This document shows positions 55,473 through 64,000 of a DNA stretch of 64,000 bases, one piece after another. The first letter of the stretch is position 1. The number at the start of each line of letters is the position of its first letter. This stretch comes from Methylocystis echinoides (lineage in GTDB: Bacteria > Pseudomonadota > Alphaproteobacteria > Rhizobiales > Beijerinckiaceae). Position numbers and translations under genes: made by a program. The notes under the pieces are model-generated. The model saw nothing but the letters and a program-made list of their open reading frames with translations, searched no databases and was not told the DNA's origin. Location: positions 124,001-188,000 of the forward strand of contig NZ_BSEC01000003.1 of NCBI RefSeq assembly GCF_027923385.1, in the 5' to 3' direction.

Positions 55473-57095
55473 TTATTCCGCCGGCCGCAGTCCGACGTCC
55501 GCTATAGGCTCTTCGTTACCCCTGTCTTTCCTTAACTTCTCACCCTTTGCGCCGTTGCGTCTGTTTCGCTCGCGAAAGAGACCGTTGAGCGCGTCCCAAT
55601 CCAGCACCAGCTCGCCGTCGTCCGCCCTGAGATCCTTCTCCCAACTGGCGAGGAGATCAAGGCAGGCGTGATCGATATAGCTGAGTTCGTGCACCTGAAG
55701 GTGAACGCGGGCGCCATGAGGCAATTGCTCGAAGGCCGCGGCGAGAGTCGGCAGGCGTATAAAGGTGGCAGCGCCTTCGAGCCGGATCACTGCCATGCCG
55801 TTACTCTCTTCAATGGTGATGTGAAGGTGCGAGAAGGTGTAGAATAGATGCGCGATGGCGAGGCCGACGCCGACAGCAATTCCCGTCAATACATCGGTCG
55901 CCACCACCGTCACCAGCGTGGCCGCATAAATGCCGAGTTCGATGCGATCTTCGCGCCACAGGAATCGCAGGAAGCCGAATTTGATGAGGCTGAGGCCCGC
56001 ATAGACCAGCACCGCCGCCAGACTTGCGACCGGAATGAGACGCAGGACGTCGGGCGCGAGCGTGATCAACAGCAGAATCCACACACCATGCAGAATGGTG
56101 GAGAGCCTTGTCCGACCGCCGGCCGCGACATTGGCGGAGCTGCGCACGATCACGCCGGAGATGGGCAACACGCCCAGCGCGCCGCAGAGCACATTGCCAG
56201 CGCCCTGCGCGACGAGCTCCCTGTTGTAACGCGTGCGCGGCGTGCGGCGCTGCATCGTGTCGACGGCGGTCGCCGTGAGGAGCGATTCCACGCCGGAGAC
56301 GAAGGCGAGGGAGAAGGCCACGAGCCACAGTCCAACTTCGCCAAGCCTCAGGAACGACTGCGGCGACGGCGGTGAAATGGCGGCGAGGAGATCGTCCGGC
56401 GCGGGAACGAATTTGATGTCTGCGCCGAACAACCACGCCGCAAAGGTCGCCAGTCCGACGCCGAGCAGCGGCGCGGGCAGGAACGCAAGCCGTTTCGGCG
56501 CAATGCGCGGCCAGAGCAGGATCACGCTTATTGTAAGCATACCGAGCAGCGCCGCCGAGCGATGCGCGTCCATGGAGACGCCTTTCCAGATCGCCGCGGG
56601 CAGCGACCACAAATTGACCACGCCCGAGAATTCGCGCCCGACCCCGGGCGGCGTGTCATCGACCATGACGTGAAACTGCGAGGCGAAGATCAAAAGACCG
56701 ATGCCAGCGAGCATCCCCTGAATGAGCGCCGGCGAGACGGCGCGAAACACGGGTCCAAAGCGCAGCGCGCCAGCAGCGATCTGAATCAGCCCCGACAAAA
56801 CCACGACAAGCGCGAAGGCTTCGAAGCCCAGATCACGAATGAACACGGCCGCCATGACGGCGGCGCCATTCGCCGCGCCGCTCACCTGGAGGGAACAACC
56901 AGAGAGCAGCCCGACCACGACGCCGCCAATCACGCCGCTGATGAGGCCAACCGCCGCCGCGCTTTCAAATGAGTACCCCGCCACGAGCGCCAAGCCCATG
57001 GAGAGCGGCAGCGCGACGAGCACCACGACGAAGGACGCAAAGACGTCCTCCTTTATCGACACGAGACGCGATTGAATCGCGCTGGGGACAAGCAT
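55473..57095 (-). CDS. SulP-family anion transporter with STAS domain
   Basis: A 540-residue protein: SulP transmembrane core (DVFASFVVVLVALPLSMGLA, SGCSLQVSGAANGAAVMAAV, ALGVLPISGVIVRSSANVAA) and a C-terminal STAS domain (about 425-505, VHLQVHELSYIDHACLDLLA). The family carries sulfate, bicarbonate or other anions across the inner membrane; VSGAANGAAVMAAV is the sort of motif seen in bicarbonate-type members. It converges on the LysR gene. GAAGGGAAA precedes the ATG. Confidence 0.9.
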   Translation of the reverse strand: MLVPSAIQSRLVSIKEDVFASFVVVLVALPLSMGLALVAGYSFESAAAVGLISGVIGGVVVGLLSGCSLQVSGAANGAAVMAAVFIRDLGFEAFALVVVLSGLIQIAAGALRFGPVFRAVSPALIQGMLAGIGLLIFASQFHVMVDDTPPGVGREFSGVVNLWSLPAAIWKGVSMDAHRSAALLGMLTISVILLWPRIAPKRLAFLPAPLLGVGLATFAAWLFGADIKFVPAPDDLLAAISPPSPQSFLRLGEVGLWLVAFSLAFVSGVESLLTATAVDTMQRRTPRTRYNRELVAQGAGNVLCGALGVLPISGVIVRSSANVAAGGRTRLSTILHGVWILLLITLAPDVLRLIPVASLAAVLVYAGLSLIKFGFLRFLWREDRIELGIYAATLVTVVATDVLTGIAVGVGLAIAHLFYTFSHLHITIEESNGMAVIRLEGAATFIRLPTLAAAFEQLPHGARVHLQVHELSYIDHACLDLLASWEKDLRADDGELVLDWDALNGLFRERNRRNGAKGEKLRKDRGNEEPIADVGLRPAE

Positions 57096-57131
57096 GAAAG
57101 TTTCCCTTCATTGATTTACGCTCCGCCCGCG

Positions 57132-57365
57132 TTAGTCCACGACGCGGGTGTCGCTTCTCGCCTCACGCCGCTCCTGCGGAAGGGAGCGGGAAGTCTGGTC
57201 GGGCTGCGGGCAATTGTCAGGTTGCGATTTGACGGAAAGTCTGGGCGTCATCAGCCCGCAGAGAAAGCAGTGGCCCGCCGCGCCGTCCATGAATGGTTCT
57301 GCCGCCACAACCGGCTGACTCAATAGGCCTACGGCGATCGAAATGATCAGATAGGGTTTGATCAC
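57132..57365 (-). CDS. Small secreted hypothetical protein
   Basis: A 77-residue protein from a GTG at 57365 with AAAGGAGGA upstream. It has a signal peptide (IKPYLIISIAVGLLSQPVVA, cleavage after VAA), a C-x-x-C pair in GHCFLCGL and a polar, probably disordered C-terminus. It lies upstream of the SulP gene in the same direction (36 bases). The CxxC may bind metal or be redox-active; inference only. Confidence 0.6.
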   Translation of the reverse strand: MIKPYLIISIAVGLLSQPVVAAEPFMDGAAGHCFLCGLMTPRLSVKSQPDNCPQPDQTSRSLPQERREARSDTRVVD

Positions 57366-57613
57366 GCGACGATCCTCCTTTTGCAGCCCAGGGATCCTTG
57401 TGGATGGTTCGGTAACGAAGGAGATGTCACAGAAGGTTCGTCTTGGGTAATTCAAAATTTCGAAAGCTGTTATTCGACGCCGCCGGATCGTTGGCTAAGA
57501 CTGGTTTCGGATTTTTTGACCTTGCCAGCGTTACGGCACGGCGCCTACGCTGCTGTTGATCTCCCACCGGCTCCGGTAAACAGTCGCATTCGGGGCGCAC
57601 ACAGCGAGCGACC

Positions 57614-57922
57614 ATGCCGCCGATCCGATTTGAGCTTCTCCGTAGCGACGGAGCGCCGGTCGTCTACTTTCCGGCGTCCTTGCCCCTGTATCGCCGCCTC
57701 TGGTGTCAGGTGGAGGTCATGGCGCTTTATTTGCAGGATGGTCCGTTGACGCGCATCAGAGTAAAGGGCGCCGATGAGGAAATGCTCCTCCAGACCGGCG
57801 TCGCGACGGCGCTGGCTTCCATTCAGGCTTGTGAGTTTTCCGCGTGCCCGCTGAAGTCGCGCCTTACGGCGCCAGTTGAAAGTCTACAGGGTTTCAATGG
57901 CGTCCGACTGTTTTCCGTGTGA
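57614..57922 (+). CDS. Hypothetical protein
   Basis: A 102-residue protein with no signal peptide or membrane helix, of mixed composition with three cysteines (LWCQVEV, QACEFSACPL). It has a modest ribosome site (GAGCGA). No family recognised. It is followed after 140 bases by the SmbP-like gene. Confidence 0.45.
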   Translation: MPPIRFELLRSDGAPVVYFPASLPLYRRLWCQVEVMALYLQDGPLTRIRVKGADEEMLLQTGVATALASIQACEFSACPLKSRLTAPVESLQGFNGVRLFSV

Positions 57923-58062
57923 ACGAAAGAAATTCCCAGAGAGATTGATTTTTGCTCCGGCTAAAGGTCCGCTTCCATGAAAGCGCCAACCACTGTGTGG
58001 TCCACGGTTGAAAACTGCGCCTTGAACCCTAGCTCAAGGGAGACAAAGTGGAGGAGAAGAAG

Positions 58063-58401
58063 ATGCTCCGCAAGTTGATTATCTCACTGTTTGGACTTGT
58101 CATGGTTCACGTGATGGCGCCGGCTCCTGCCTCTGCAATCGAGAACCATCTCTCAGAGGCGATCGTTCACGCGCGGGAAGCCGTCGCCGCTGGACGCGAA
58201 GGCAAGTCGAGCGCTCTGGTTCTGCATGCGACAAACGCCCTGGAACACGCAAACGCGGCGCAGCGCGAACGTCCCAATGCGCATGTGAAGAAGGCGATCG
58301 TCCGACTGCATGAAGCGATCACGTTTGGCAAGGCGAAACGTCGCGCGGCCACCACCATCGCGGACCGGGCGCTGCAAGAGCTCGAACGCGCGCCAAAGTG
58401 A
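58063..58401 (+). CDS. SmbP-like small metal-binding protein
   Basis: A 112-residue protein with a signal peptide (MLRKLIISLFGLVMVHVMAP, cleavage after ASA) and a helical mature part with repeats of the form HLSEAIVHAREAVAAGREGK, ALEHANAAQ and RLHEAITFGKAKR. This is the pattern of SmbP, the periplasmic copper-binding protein first described in Nitrosomonas. Here fewer repeat positions are His than in SmbP, so metal affinity may be lower. GGAGGAGAAG before the ATG at 58063 decides it over the GTG at 58048. Confidence 0.7.
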   Translation: MLRKLIISLFGLVMVHVMAPAPASAIENHLSEAIVHAREAVAAGREGKSSALVLHATNALEHANAAQRERPNAHVKKAIVRLHEAITFGKAKRRAATTIADRALQELERAPK

Positions 58402-58475
58402 AAGACTCGAATGGCGACGTGAGGTAGCCAGGGCCAGCACCTTCAAACCGCCCACCCAACTTGCGGCAGCGTTGC

Positions 58476-58715
58476 TCATAGCGCAAACGTGAGTGTGGCA
58501 AGAACAGTGAATCCCGTTAGGGCGAGGAGATACTCGTGGCGGCCCCATGTCGCTTCATGAGGGGGCCTGCGCCGCCGATCACCCCATCTCCAAGGACGGG
58601 CGTCCTCCTGCGCTCCCTCATCGACGATCGTGCGCAACAGGTATGCCAATGGGACGAATAGAAGCGCGATCACAGCGCTCCAAAACTCAGGGCCAGAGAG
58701 CACCGGAACCTCCAT
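58476..58715 (-). CDS. Small hypothetical membrane protein
   Basis: A 79-residue protein with two hydrophobic helices (FWSAVIALLFVPLAYLL near 11-28 and YLLALTGFTVLATLTFAL at the end) separated by a basic and acidic loop. It converges with the SmbP-like gene. The ribosome site is weak. No family recognised. Confidence 0.45.
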   Translation of the reverse strand: MEVPVLSGPEFWSAVIALLFVPLAYLLRTIVDEGAQEDARPWRWGDRRRRPPHEATWGRHEYLLALTGFTVLATLTFAL

Positions 58716-59147
58716 TCTGTCGATGTGAAAAAATCCCGGATTCCGCCTGTGGTTCCCAGTCGGAGCGCCGATTTCGGCGTCCCTGCCATAGAGAGCGCAT
58801 TTGGCGTTTGCCTGCCTGGGCGATCGCGCGTCTTCTGGACGCTTTCTTTGGTCGTTCGAATCGCAGCGACGCTCAGCGACGTCACGCCGCGAGGGCCATC
58901 AGCGTGGGTGACGACAAGACGAGCTGGCCTGCGGCAGCGTCGGTTCGAAACTGATCCTAATCACGCTCGCGGAGACTTTAGCGGGCGTGTCCTCTAAATG
59001 GCGGGCGGCGCAAAGATTGTGGTATGCCCTGGGAACACACGCGGTGAGCGTTGGAGAACATTTCTCTTTTGAGCATGAGGGTTCAGTTTTGACTGCGCCT
59101 GCCATATTGCGCCCTGCTGGCGCCTACCTAATGAGGAAGCCGTTGAG
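58716..59147. other. Intergenic region without a recognised gene
   Basis: Only shadow frames are present. It should contain the promoter of the antiporter gene; the stretch near 59040-59130 is AT-richer. Confidence 0.4.
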
Positions 59148-60380
59148 ATGGAGGAAAGGATAGGACAAGTTGTGCTGTTATTGGCCGTGGCGATGATCGT
59201 CGCCATTGCCGCGCGCCGGGTAAAATTACCATATACCGTCGGGTTGGTGGTTGTCGGCGCGATTCTGACGCTCTCCGATACGGACCTCGGACAGCACCTT
59301 ACTCACGATCTGATCTACGATTTGATACTGCCACCTCTTCTGTTTGAGGCCGCTCTCAGCATTCCCTGGCGCGAGCTGCGACGGGATGCGCCGCCACTCC
59401 TATTCCTCTCGATTTTCGGAACAACCGTTGCAGCGGCGGCAGTGGGCGCGGGAATGAGCTGGTTTCTCGGATGGCCGATCGCATCTGCGCTGGTCTACGG
59501 GTCATTGATCGCCGCGACCGACCCTGTGGCCATTATTGCCATGTTCAAGGACAATGGCGTTCATGGGCGGGTGCGTCTGCTCGTTGAGGCTGAAAGCCTC
59601 ATGAACGATGGCGCGGCGGCCGTTCTCTTTGCCGTAACCCTGGGATGGGCGCAGGCGGGAAGCCTCGAGCAGGTGGGCTGGGAGACAGCGGCCACGCTCG
59701 CGCGCATCGTCCTAGGGGGCGTCGGCGTAGGGCTTGTCTGTGGCGGCGCGGCCATCCTTCTGGCGGGGCGCGCCTCGGAGCACCTGGTCGAAGCGGCTTT
59801 GACGACAATCGCCGCCTTCGGCTCTTTCTTGGTCGCCGAACATTTGCACGTCTCGGGGGTGCTGGCGACCGTCACGGCGGGCCTTATGATGGGAAACCTC
59901 GGCTTATTGAGCGCCGAGGGCAAAAGCTATCTCACCCGAAAGGGCCGCGAATTTGTGGTCTCGTTCTGGGAGTACGCGGCTTTTGTGGCAAATTCGTTCG
60001 CGTTCCTGCTGATCGGCGTGGACGTCGCCGGCGCCCCGTTCCAATCATACGGTCCCAAGCTCCTCGCCGGAGGAATTCTCATCGCTCTTATCGGGCGCGC
60101 CCTGGCGGTCTATCCGATCAGCCTGGCCTTTCTGCCGTCCCGCTGGATCATCGCTTTTCCTGAACAGCATGTCCTGTGGTGGGGCGGGCTCCGCGGCGCC
60201 CTCGGCCTCGCGCTCGCGCTCTCCTTACCGGCTGCCTTGCCCCTGCGCGACGAAATCGTCGTTGTGACCTTTGCCGTGGTCGGCTTTTCGATCGTGGTCC
60301 AGGGCCTCACCATGCCGCTCCTACTGCAACGGTTCGGTTTCCTTCCCAAAAGGGAACGCGGAAAGACCGAGGACGGCTGA
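59148..60380 (+). CDS. CPA1-family Na+/H+ antiporter
   Basis: A 410-residue protein with about 12 membrane helices. CPA1 hallmarks are ILPPLLFEAALSIPWREL, SLIAATDPVAIIAMFKD (the ion-binding Asp), EAESLMNDGAAAVLF (a second Asp) and WWGGLRGALGLALALSLP. It exports Na+ (or K+) against protons at the inner membrane. It has no long C-terminal cytoplasmic domain. The start ATG follows a short GAGATG ribosome region (GTTGAG). Confidence 0.92.
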   Translation: MEERIGQVVLLLAVAMIVAIAARRVKLPYTVGLVVVGAILTLSDTDLGQHLTHDLIYDLILPPLLFEAALSIPWRELRRDAPPLLFLSIFGTTVAAAAVGAGMSWFLGWPIASALVYGSLIAATDPVAIIAMFKDNGVHGRVRLLVEAESLMNDGAAAVLFAVTLGWAQAGSLEQVGWETAATLARIVLGGVGVGLVCGGAAILLAGRASEHLVEAALTTIAAFGSFLVAEHLHVSGVLATVTAGLMMGNLGLLSAEGKSYLTRKGREFVVSFWEYAAFVANSFAFLLIGVDVAGAPFQSYGPKLLAGGILIALIGRALAVYPISLAFLPSRWIIAFPEQHVLWWGGLRGALGLALALSLPAALPLRDEIVVVTFAVVGFSIVVQGLTMPLLLQRFGFLPKRERGKTEDG

Positions 60381-60494
60381 TCGAGGCCTGGAGCCCGGCC
60401 TTGAGCGCCATTGCCTGGCCGCGCCAGGGTCACTAAACTTCTCTTCTCTGGCGCAATTTTTGATTCTACCGGCGAATGGGAAGCTAAGGTCGCC

Positions 60495-61580
60495 ATGCGT
60501 GAGCGGATTGATGCGATAGACTTCTGGCGCGGCGCTGCGCTGGCCACGATCTTCATCAACCACATCCCCGGAAACGTTCTGGGGAACCTGACCCCCCGCA
60601 ATTTTGGTTTCTCCGACTCGGCGGAAGCCTTCGTTTTCCTTTCAGGGCTCTCGGTCGTAACCGCCTATAAAAGACGATTCGAATCACGGGACCTTGTCCG
60701 TGCTGTTTCGTCTGTCCTGAAACGGGCGCTCCGACTCTACCAGGTCCACCTCATCTTGACGGTCACAGCTCTGCTTCTTTTCGGCGTTGCAGCCGCGGTT
60801 ACCGGGCAAGATGCGCTCCTCGCCGATCATGGGCGCGGAACGCCATTCTCGGACCCGCTAAGAGGCATGATCGGGATTCTGATGCTCACGCATCAAATCG
60901 GGTATTTCAATATTTTGCCGCTCTACGTCGCACTTATGCTGCTCACGCCGGCGCTGTTTGTCGTCGGACTGCAGTCTCCCTGGAAAATGCTCGGATTGTC
61001 AGCGGCACTCTATGCCGCAACCCGGGCGCTCGGCGTCAACGTGCCCTCTTGGCCAGACGAAGGGTTTTGGTACTTCAATCCGCTCGCATGGCAATTGCTG
61101 TTCGCTCTGGGGATGTTCTGTGGTTTCACCGCAGCGCAGCGCGAAGCTGCCCTTGGTCGGCTGATTTACTGGTTGGCGCATCTCTTTACGCTTATCGCGG
61201 CGTTCATCGTCTCGAACGGGCTTGGGCTCATCCCCGGTCTGGTTGACGCAGCTGGCGAATATCTCGATTGGGATAAAACTCAACTGGGCGCGGTCCGTAT
61301 CGTCGATTTCTTGGCCCTCGCCTACGTCATATACTTTTCCGGCGTAACAATGCGGCTACGGGACACGTGTCTCTATCCCGCGGCGTCACTTCTGGGACGA
61401 CACGCTCTGCCGGTCTACTGTTTGGGGAGCGTTCTCAGCGCCGTTGGTCAGATCCTGAATGAGACCTGGATGGCTTCGCCGTTCCTTGACGTCCTCTTCG
61501 TCGCTCTCGGCCTCAAAGGGCTACATTCGGTCGCGGAGATGCTGGAAAGGCGCTCGGATACGCGTTTAGCTCTCGCCTGA
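60495..61580 (+). CDS. OpgC-domain membrane protein (acyltransferase-like)
   Basis: A 361-residue protein with about ten membrane helices and the OpgC start pattern: RIDAIDFWRGAALATIFINH, then NFGFSDSAEAFVFLSGLSVV. OpgC proteins succinylate osmoregulated periplasmic glucans. The ATG at 60495 (AAGG upstream) is the family start; the frame is open back to 60411. It lies 115 bases after the antiporter, in the same direction. Confidence 0.87.
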   Translation: MRERIDAIDFWRGAALATIFINHIPGNVLGNLTPRNFGFSDSAEAFVFLSGLSVVTAYKRRFESRDLVRAVSSVLKRALRLYQVHLILTVTALLLFGVAAAVTGQDALLADHGRGTPFSDPLRGMIGILMLTHQIGYFNILPLYVALMLLTPALFVVGLQSPWKMLGLSAALYAATRALGVNVPSWPDEGFWYFNPLAWQLLFALGMFCGFTAAQREAALGRLIYWLAHLFTLIAAFIVSNGLGLIPGLVDAAGEYLDWDKTQLGAVRIVDFLALAYVIYFSGVTMRLRDTCLYPAASLLGRHALPVYCLGSVLSAVGQILNETWMASPFLDVLFVALGLKGLHSVAEMLERRSDTRLALA

Positions 61581-61981
61581 TTCGCCGAGTAGGAAGTCGG
61601 AGATGCACCAAGCCGGCGCCAGCCATGGCTAGGTGTCGGGGAGAGGCCCCTTCTACCGTGACTACCGGCGCCGGCATTGTGGCTTGCCCCATTCACGTGG
61701 ACTGCGGGTGTCGGGAGCCATCTTGGCTGGAGAATTTCCGATTCCAAATCAAAAAAGCCATGATACGTGAGAATATGGCCCGCCGATATTCTCAAGTTTC
61801 GTGGATTTGCCTCGCCGCTTGAGCCTCAATCCTAGGCATTTGTTTGTGCATTCGATGACTACAGCCAAAGGAAAGCCCGGTTGCGCCACCGGGCTGAATA
61901 CGGGAATCCCTGGGATAGGTTGGCAGAGAGAAGAGGTAAGGCAGCGCTGTGTTCCGGCAACGGAGGCATCGCCAAGAGTGA
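61581..61981. other. Intergenic region without a recognised gene
   Basis: No coding frame is convincing. It holds the terminator at 61874-61895 for the minus-strand gene to its right. A GC-rich pair of half-repeats (CCGGCGCC) at about 61613 and 61666 is of unknown meaning. Confidence 0.4.
61874..61895 (-). terminator. Rho-independent terminator of the small membrane gene at 61982-62248
   Basis: AGCCCGGT and ACCGGGCT form an 8-bp stem with a six-base loop. On the minus strand the stem is followed by TTCCTTT. It lies about 87 bases after the stop codon of the gene. Confidence 0.65.
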
Positions 61982-62248
61982 CTATTTTTTCCGATCCTGG
62001 GGCTTGTACCAAGGAACAAAGAAACCAAAAATTCCCGACAGCACGGCAAAGACTATGACGGTCGCGATGACGATCGGAATCTCGGTGGTTACCCACATAG
62101 CGAGGATTGCCCCCAGAACTGCCCCAGCTACCCCGCATATGATCACGCTGGGCGTCAAGGACATGTCAAATTCGACCACGCCGCCGTATTTGTCCGCCTC
62201 TTTTTTTGAAGGCTGAGATTTCAGGTTGTTTAAATCGTTATGCGTCAT
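61982..62248 (-). CDS. Small hypothetical membrane protein
   Basis: An 88-residue protein with a polar N-terminus (about 28 residues) and two membrane helices (SVIICGVAGAVLGAILAMWV and IVIATVIVFAVLSGIFGFFV), ending in a basic tail (YKPQDRKK). A G-rich ribosome site (GGGGGGG) precedes the ATG. It is followed by its own terminator. No family recognised. Confidence 0.55.
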   Translation of the reverse strand: MTHNDLNNLKSQPSKKEADKYGGVVEFDMSLTPSVIICGVAGAVLGAILAMWVTTEIPIVIATVIVFAVLSGIFGFFVPWYKPQDRKK

Positions 62249-62317
62249 GCCGACCCCCCCCTGTGCTGCCCCCGCCTGCAGGCAGTCATTTAGTGCGACG
62301 GCTGCAATGCGCTAGTC

Positions 62318-62449
62318 TCACAGGTAGAGGACCATCATCATCACCCCGCCGAGGATCACGGCGACGAGGATAGACCCGATCACGGAGTCTGCGGTGGCGC
62401 GGATCATGCGGGGGACTTTCGCCGCCGCTCGCTCTCGCCCCAGCTGCAT
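62318..62449 (-). CDS. Single-helix small peptide
   Basis: A 43-codon ORF (or 29 codons from the inner ATG at 62407) whose C-terminal part is one membrane helix (SVIGSILVAVILGGVMMMVL). The N-terminal extension MQLGRERAAAKVPR is basic. No ribosome site is obvious. It is transcribed towards the small membrane gene at 61982-62248, 70 bases away. Unrecognised. Confidence 0.35.
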   Translation of the reverse strand: MQLGRERAAAKVPRMIRATADSVIGSILVAVILGGVMMMVLYL

Positions 62450-62594
62450 CAGGCTAATCGGCCTACGACGCCATCTTCGACTCCGCCTGCGACGCTTGGC
62501 GAAAGCTTATCGTTCAATCACAAACAATCGCTTAAATTGGATTGCGCGATGGGGCCCATATCGGGCGGACTTCATAGACAGATTCCCGCGGACC

Positions 62595-63161
62595 TCAACG
62601 CGCATAGATTGACAGGCGTCGCTTCCACTTCTGACCGGGACCAAGCCCTTTCTTTCGGGCCCATTTTCGTCTCGCCAAACGCGATTTCGGATGGCTCTCG
62701 ATCTCCTCAATGACCACCGAGCTGTCTTCGAGCGCTGGCGCTATATTGCTTGCCGCCTCTGCGGTGCTAGGGTTTGACGCGATTGGTTTACTGAGATCAG
62801 GCTTTGGACGCGCTGCTTTCGTGGCCTCTCTTCTCGCGACGCGTGTTCGTGCCGGTCCCTTATTTACCACGTTTTCTTCTGGAAGACTTATATCTTGACG
62901 AAGACAAGGTAACACACGACCAGTTTCTATCTTCTCAGGCTTCGCGGGAGCGTCACTGCTGACGCTTGTCTGAAATACTGCATTCGCCGCGTCAAAAGCC
63001 ACCTTTGATGAGCTTGCTTGCGGAATACGTTTCGTGGCGTCGATTGCCGAGACACTTTCTGGAAGCTCTGAAAGGCTTTCGATCATCTCCCTAGAGATGA
63101 CAGACCGAGACGAGCGGTTTTTGTATTCGCGAATGAATGAACGAACAGGCTTGCGCATCAA
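62595..63161 (-). CDS. Hypothetical basic protein
   Basis: A 188-residue, largely polar and low-complexity protein (SSRSVISREMIESLSELPES ... PARTRVARREATKAARPKPD) ending in a very basic block (RLARRKWARKKGLGPGQKWK). There is no signal peptide or membrane helix. The basic end could bind nucleic acid; no family recognised. Confidence 0.5.
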   Translation of the reverse strand: MMRKPVRSFIREYKNRSSRSVISREMIESLSELPESVSAIDATKRIPQASSSKVAFDAANAVFQTSVSSDAPAKPEKIETGRVLPCLRQDISLPEENVVNKGPARTRVARREATKAARPKPDLSKPIASNPSTAEAASNIAPALEDSSVVIEEIESHPKSRLARRKWARKKGLGPGQKWKRRLSIYAR

Positions 63162-63483
63162 AACTGATCCATTCCAACCGAGATGGCAGCGAATCGTCTC
63201 GCGCCTTCTGGATAATCCTTCTTCAACCTTTGAATATGGCGAATGGAAGGTCCATGATTCGGACTAATTTCGTTCGATTGCCGTGCCGCTCATCTCAAAT
63301 TGGTACGGGCGTTCACTAACTCCCTCAAGCTTCCCACGGTCTGCCAGCCAGTCGCGGATACCGACGGAATTGGCATCGTCCCCTCGCAGGCATAGTCAAA
63401 AGCGCCGAGGCTTTAACGCCTCGGCGCATCGTGATCCAGGCGACGACTGGCTATTCTGAGCCTTGGAAAGCCGAAGGCTCGAT
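63162..63483. other. Intergenic region
   Basis: No gene recognised; it contains the terminator at 63402-63427. Confidence 0.4.
63402..63427 (-). terminator. Rho-independent terminator of the secreted gene at 63484-63795
   Basis: GCGCCGAGGC and GCCTCGGCGC form a perfect 10-bp stem with a six-base loop. On the minus strand it is followed by TTTTGAC. It lies 57 bases after the stop codon. Confidence 0.8.
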
Positions 63484-63795
63484 CTACAGACGGGCGCCAG
63501 GCCTTCCCCGTGCGGTGCATTGGACGCGCCCCGGAAACCGTCGACAGATCAGACTTTTGTCGCATGCAGTAACAAAATTCGCCCATTTCGGTCCGTCGTG
63601 TATTCTCGCTTGCTGTTCCCACATGCTCACAGCATTGTTCCGAACCCGCGAAACGGACCATCCACGAGCACTCCCCACATGGGAGTGGCTTTTGCATTTA
63701 TCTTGTGTCTGGGCGCCAAATGCCGGCGTAACGATTACCATCGCTATTGCACCCGCGGTGATAACTGCGTTTCGACTGACCGATAACAACCTCAT
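63484..63795 (-). CDS. Secreted hypothetical protein
   Basis: A 103-residue protein from the ATG at 63795 (AGGAGGAAAAAC upstream) with a signal peptide (MRLLSVSRNAVITAGAIAMV, cleavage after FGA). The mature domain has a Cys/aromatic pattern: RGWSVSRVRNNAVSMWEQQA, then CDKSLICRRF and VQCTARG. It is followed by a strong terminator. Function unknown. Confidence 0.65.
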   Translation of the reverse strand: MRLLSVSRNAVITAGAIAMVIVTPAFGAQTQDKCKSHSHVGSARGWSVSRVRNNAVSMWEQQARIHDGPKWANFVTACDKSLICRRFPGRVQCTARGRPGARL

Positions 63796-63951
63796 GTTTT
63801 TCCTCCTGAATATTTTGATGTGCATTGACTGATCACTTTAAAACGTTCTCTTCGGAATGACACTCAGAAAAACTCGTGTCTGCCAAAATACTCAGACGGT
63901 GCAGGAATTTGGCTGCATCCGCCACTATGGCGCGACAACCTGAGTGAGCTA

Positions 63952-64000
63952 TCTTAATCAGATTGTCGTCGCGCGTGTTGGTGACGACAACTTCGGTCTT
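63952..64000 (-). pseudogene. Fragment of a second Tn3-type transposase gene at the window edge
   Basis: Read on the minus strand from the edge, the codons give KTEVVVTNTRDDNLIKIA. The complete TnpA at 26984-29959 has ETEIVVTNTREDNLTEVV at residues 368-385. After this the similarity ends and the frame continues as unrelated sequence. It is a truncated tnpA copy diverged from the complete one and entering from beyond the window. Confidence 0.65.

Noticed and set aside
1..64000. CRISPR array, rRNA, tRNA, riboswitch or replication origin
   Set aside because: No regularly spaced direct repeats, no rRNA signature and no convincing tRNA, riboswitch or iteron pattern were found on either strand.

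Overview
The window reads as a high-GC alphaproteobacterial genome, most likely a type II methanotroph (Methylocystis/Methylosinus type). The main reason is a particulate monooxygenase operon at the left end. Its genes run A-B-C rather than the canonical C-A-B, which marks it as a pxmABC-type operon, and all copper ligands known from PmoB and PmoC are present. Alphaproteobacterial families elsewhere agree with this (FixL-like heme-PAS kinase, PhyR-like receiver, DUF3768, an otsB-GH15-otsA operon). This assignment is inference from gene content; no rRNA or tRNA gene is visible.

Layout. 0-5.4 kb: start of a divergent LysR regulator cut by the window edge, pxmABC with a terminator, a tautomerase and a 14-TM MFS exporter. 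5.4-11.6 kb: an accessory stretch with an IS66 remnant, transposon-associated small ORFs, small secreted proteins, a PhyR-like receiver-only protein (TTG start), a FixL-like kinase, a DUF3768 protein and a frameshifted YidB-family gene. 11.6-20.4 kb: the complete high-affinity potassium system, kdpFABC on the minus strand (including the 28-residue KdpF) with kdpDE divergent on the plus strand. 20.5-22.8 kb: a secreted protein and a three-PAS histidine kinase. 22.9-33.7 kb: a graveyard of mobile elements. It holds a methylase fragment, a nonsense-mutated DUF7220-like gene, an IS66 fragment, an IS630 transposase lacking its first catalytic Asp, an intact-looking minimal Tn3-family element that splits an mscS gene, and an IS256 fragment. 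A PepSY-like protein and a Ca2+/cation exchanger survive among them.

34-40.5 kb: a hypothetical gene, the trehalose operon otsB-GH15-otsA (OtsA carries two membrane segments and an extracytoplasmic domain), and a PCuAC-like protein that has lost the copper ligands. 40.7-50 kb: a MarR regulator, a heavy-metal RND efflux operon (adaptor-pump-outer membrane factor), a membrane class III adenylate cyclase and a Tat-type SGNH hydrolase. 50.3-57 kb: a 1235-residue protein that fuses a P-type cation ATPase to a HlyD/CusB-type periplasmic adaptor, then a divergent NhaR-like LysR regulator and a SulP transporter. 57-64 kb: small secreted proteins including an SmbP-like metal-binding protein, a CPA1 Na+/H+ antiporter, an OpgC-like membrane protein, small membrane peptides, and a remnant of a second Tn3-type transposase at the right edge.

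The genes share a theme of copper and metal handling (Pxm, RND efflux, P-ATPase/adaptor fusion, SmbP, PCuAC-like) and ion/osmotic homeostasis (Kdp, MscS, exchanger, antiporter, SulP, trehalose). Repeated transposition has damaged some of them. The best candidate for an undescribed system is the P-type ATPase/adaptor fusion with its divergent LysR regulator and a perfect palindrome between them.
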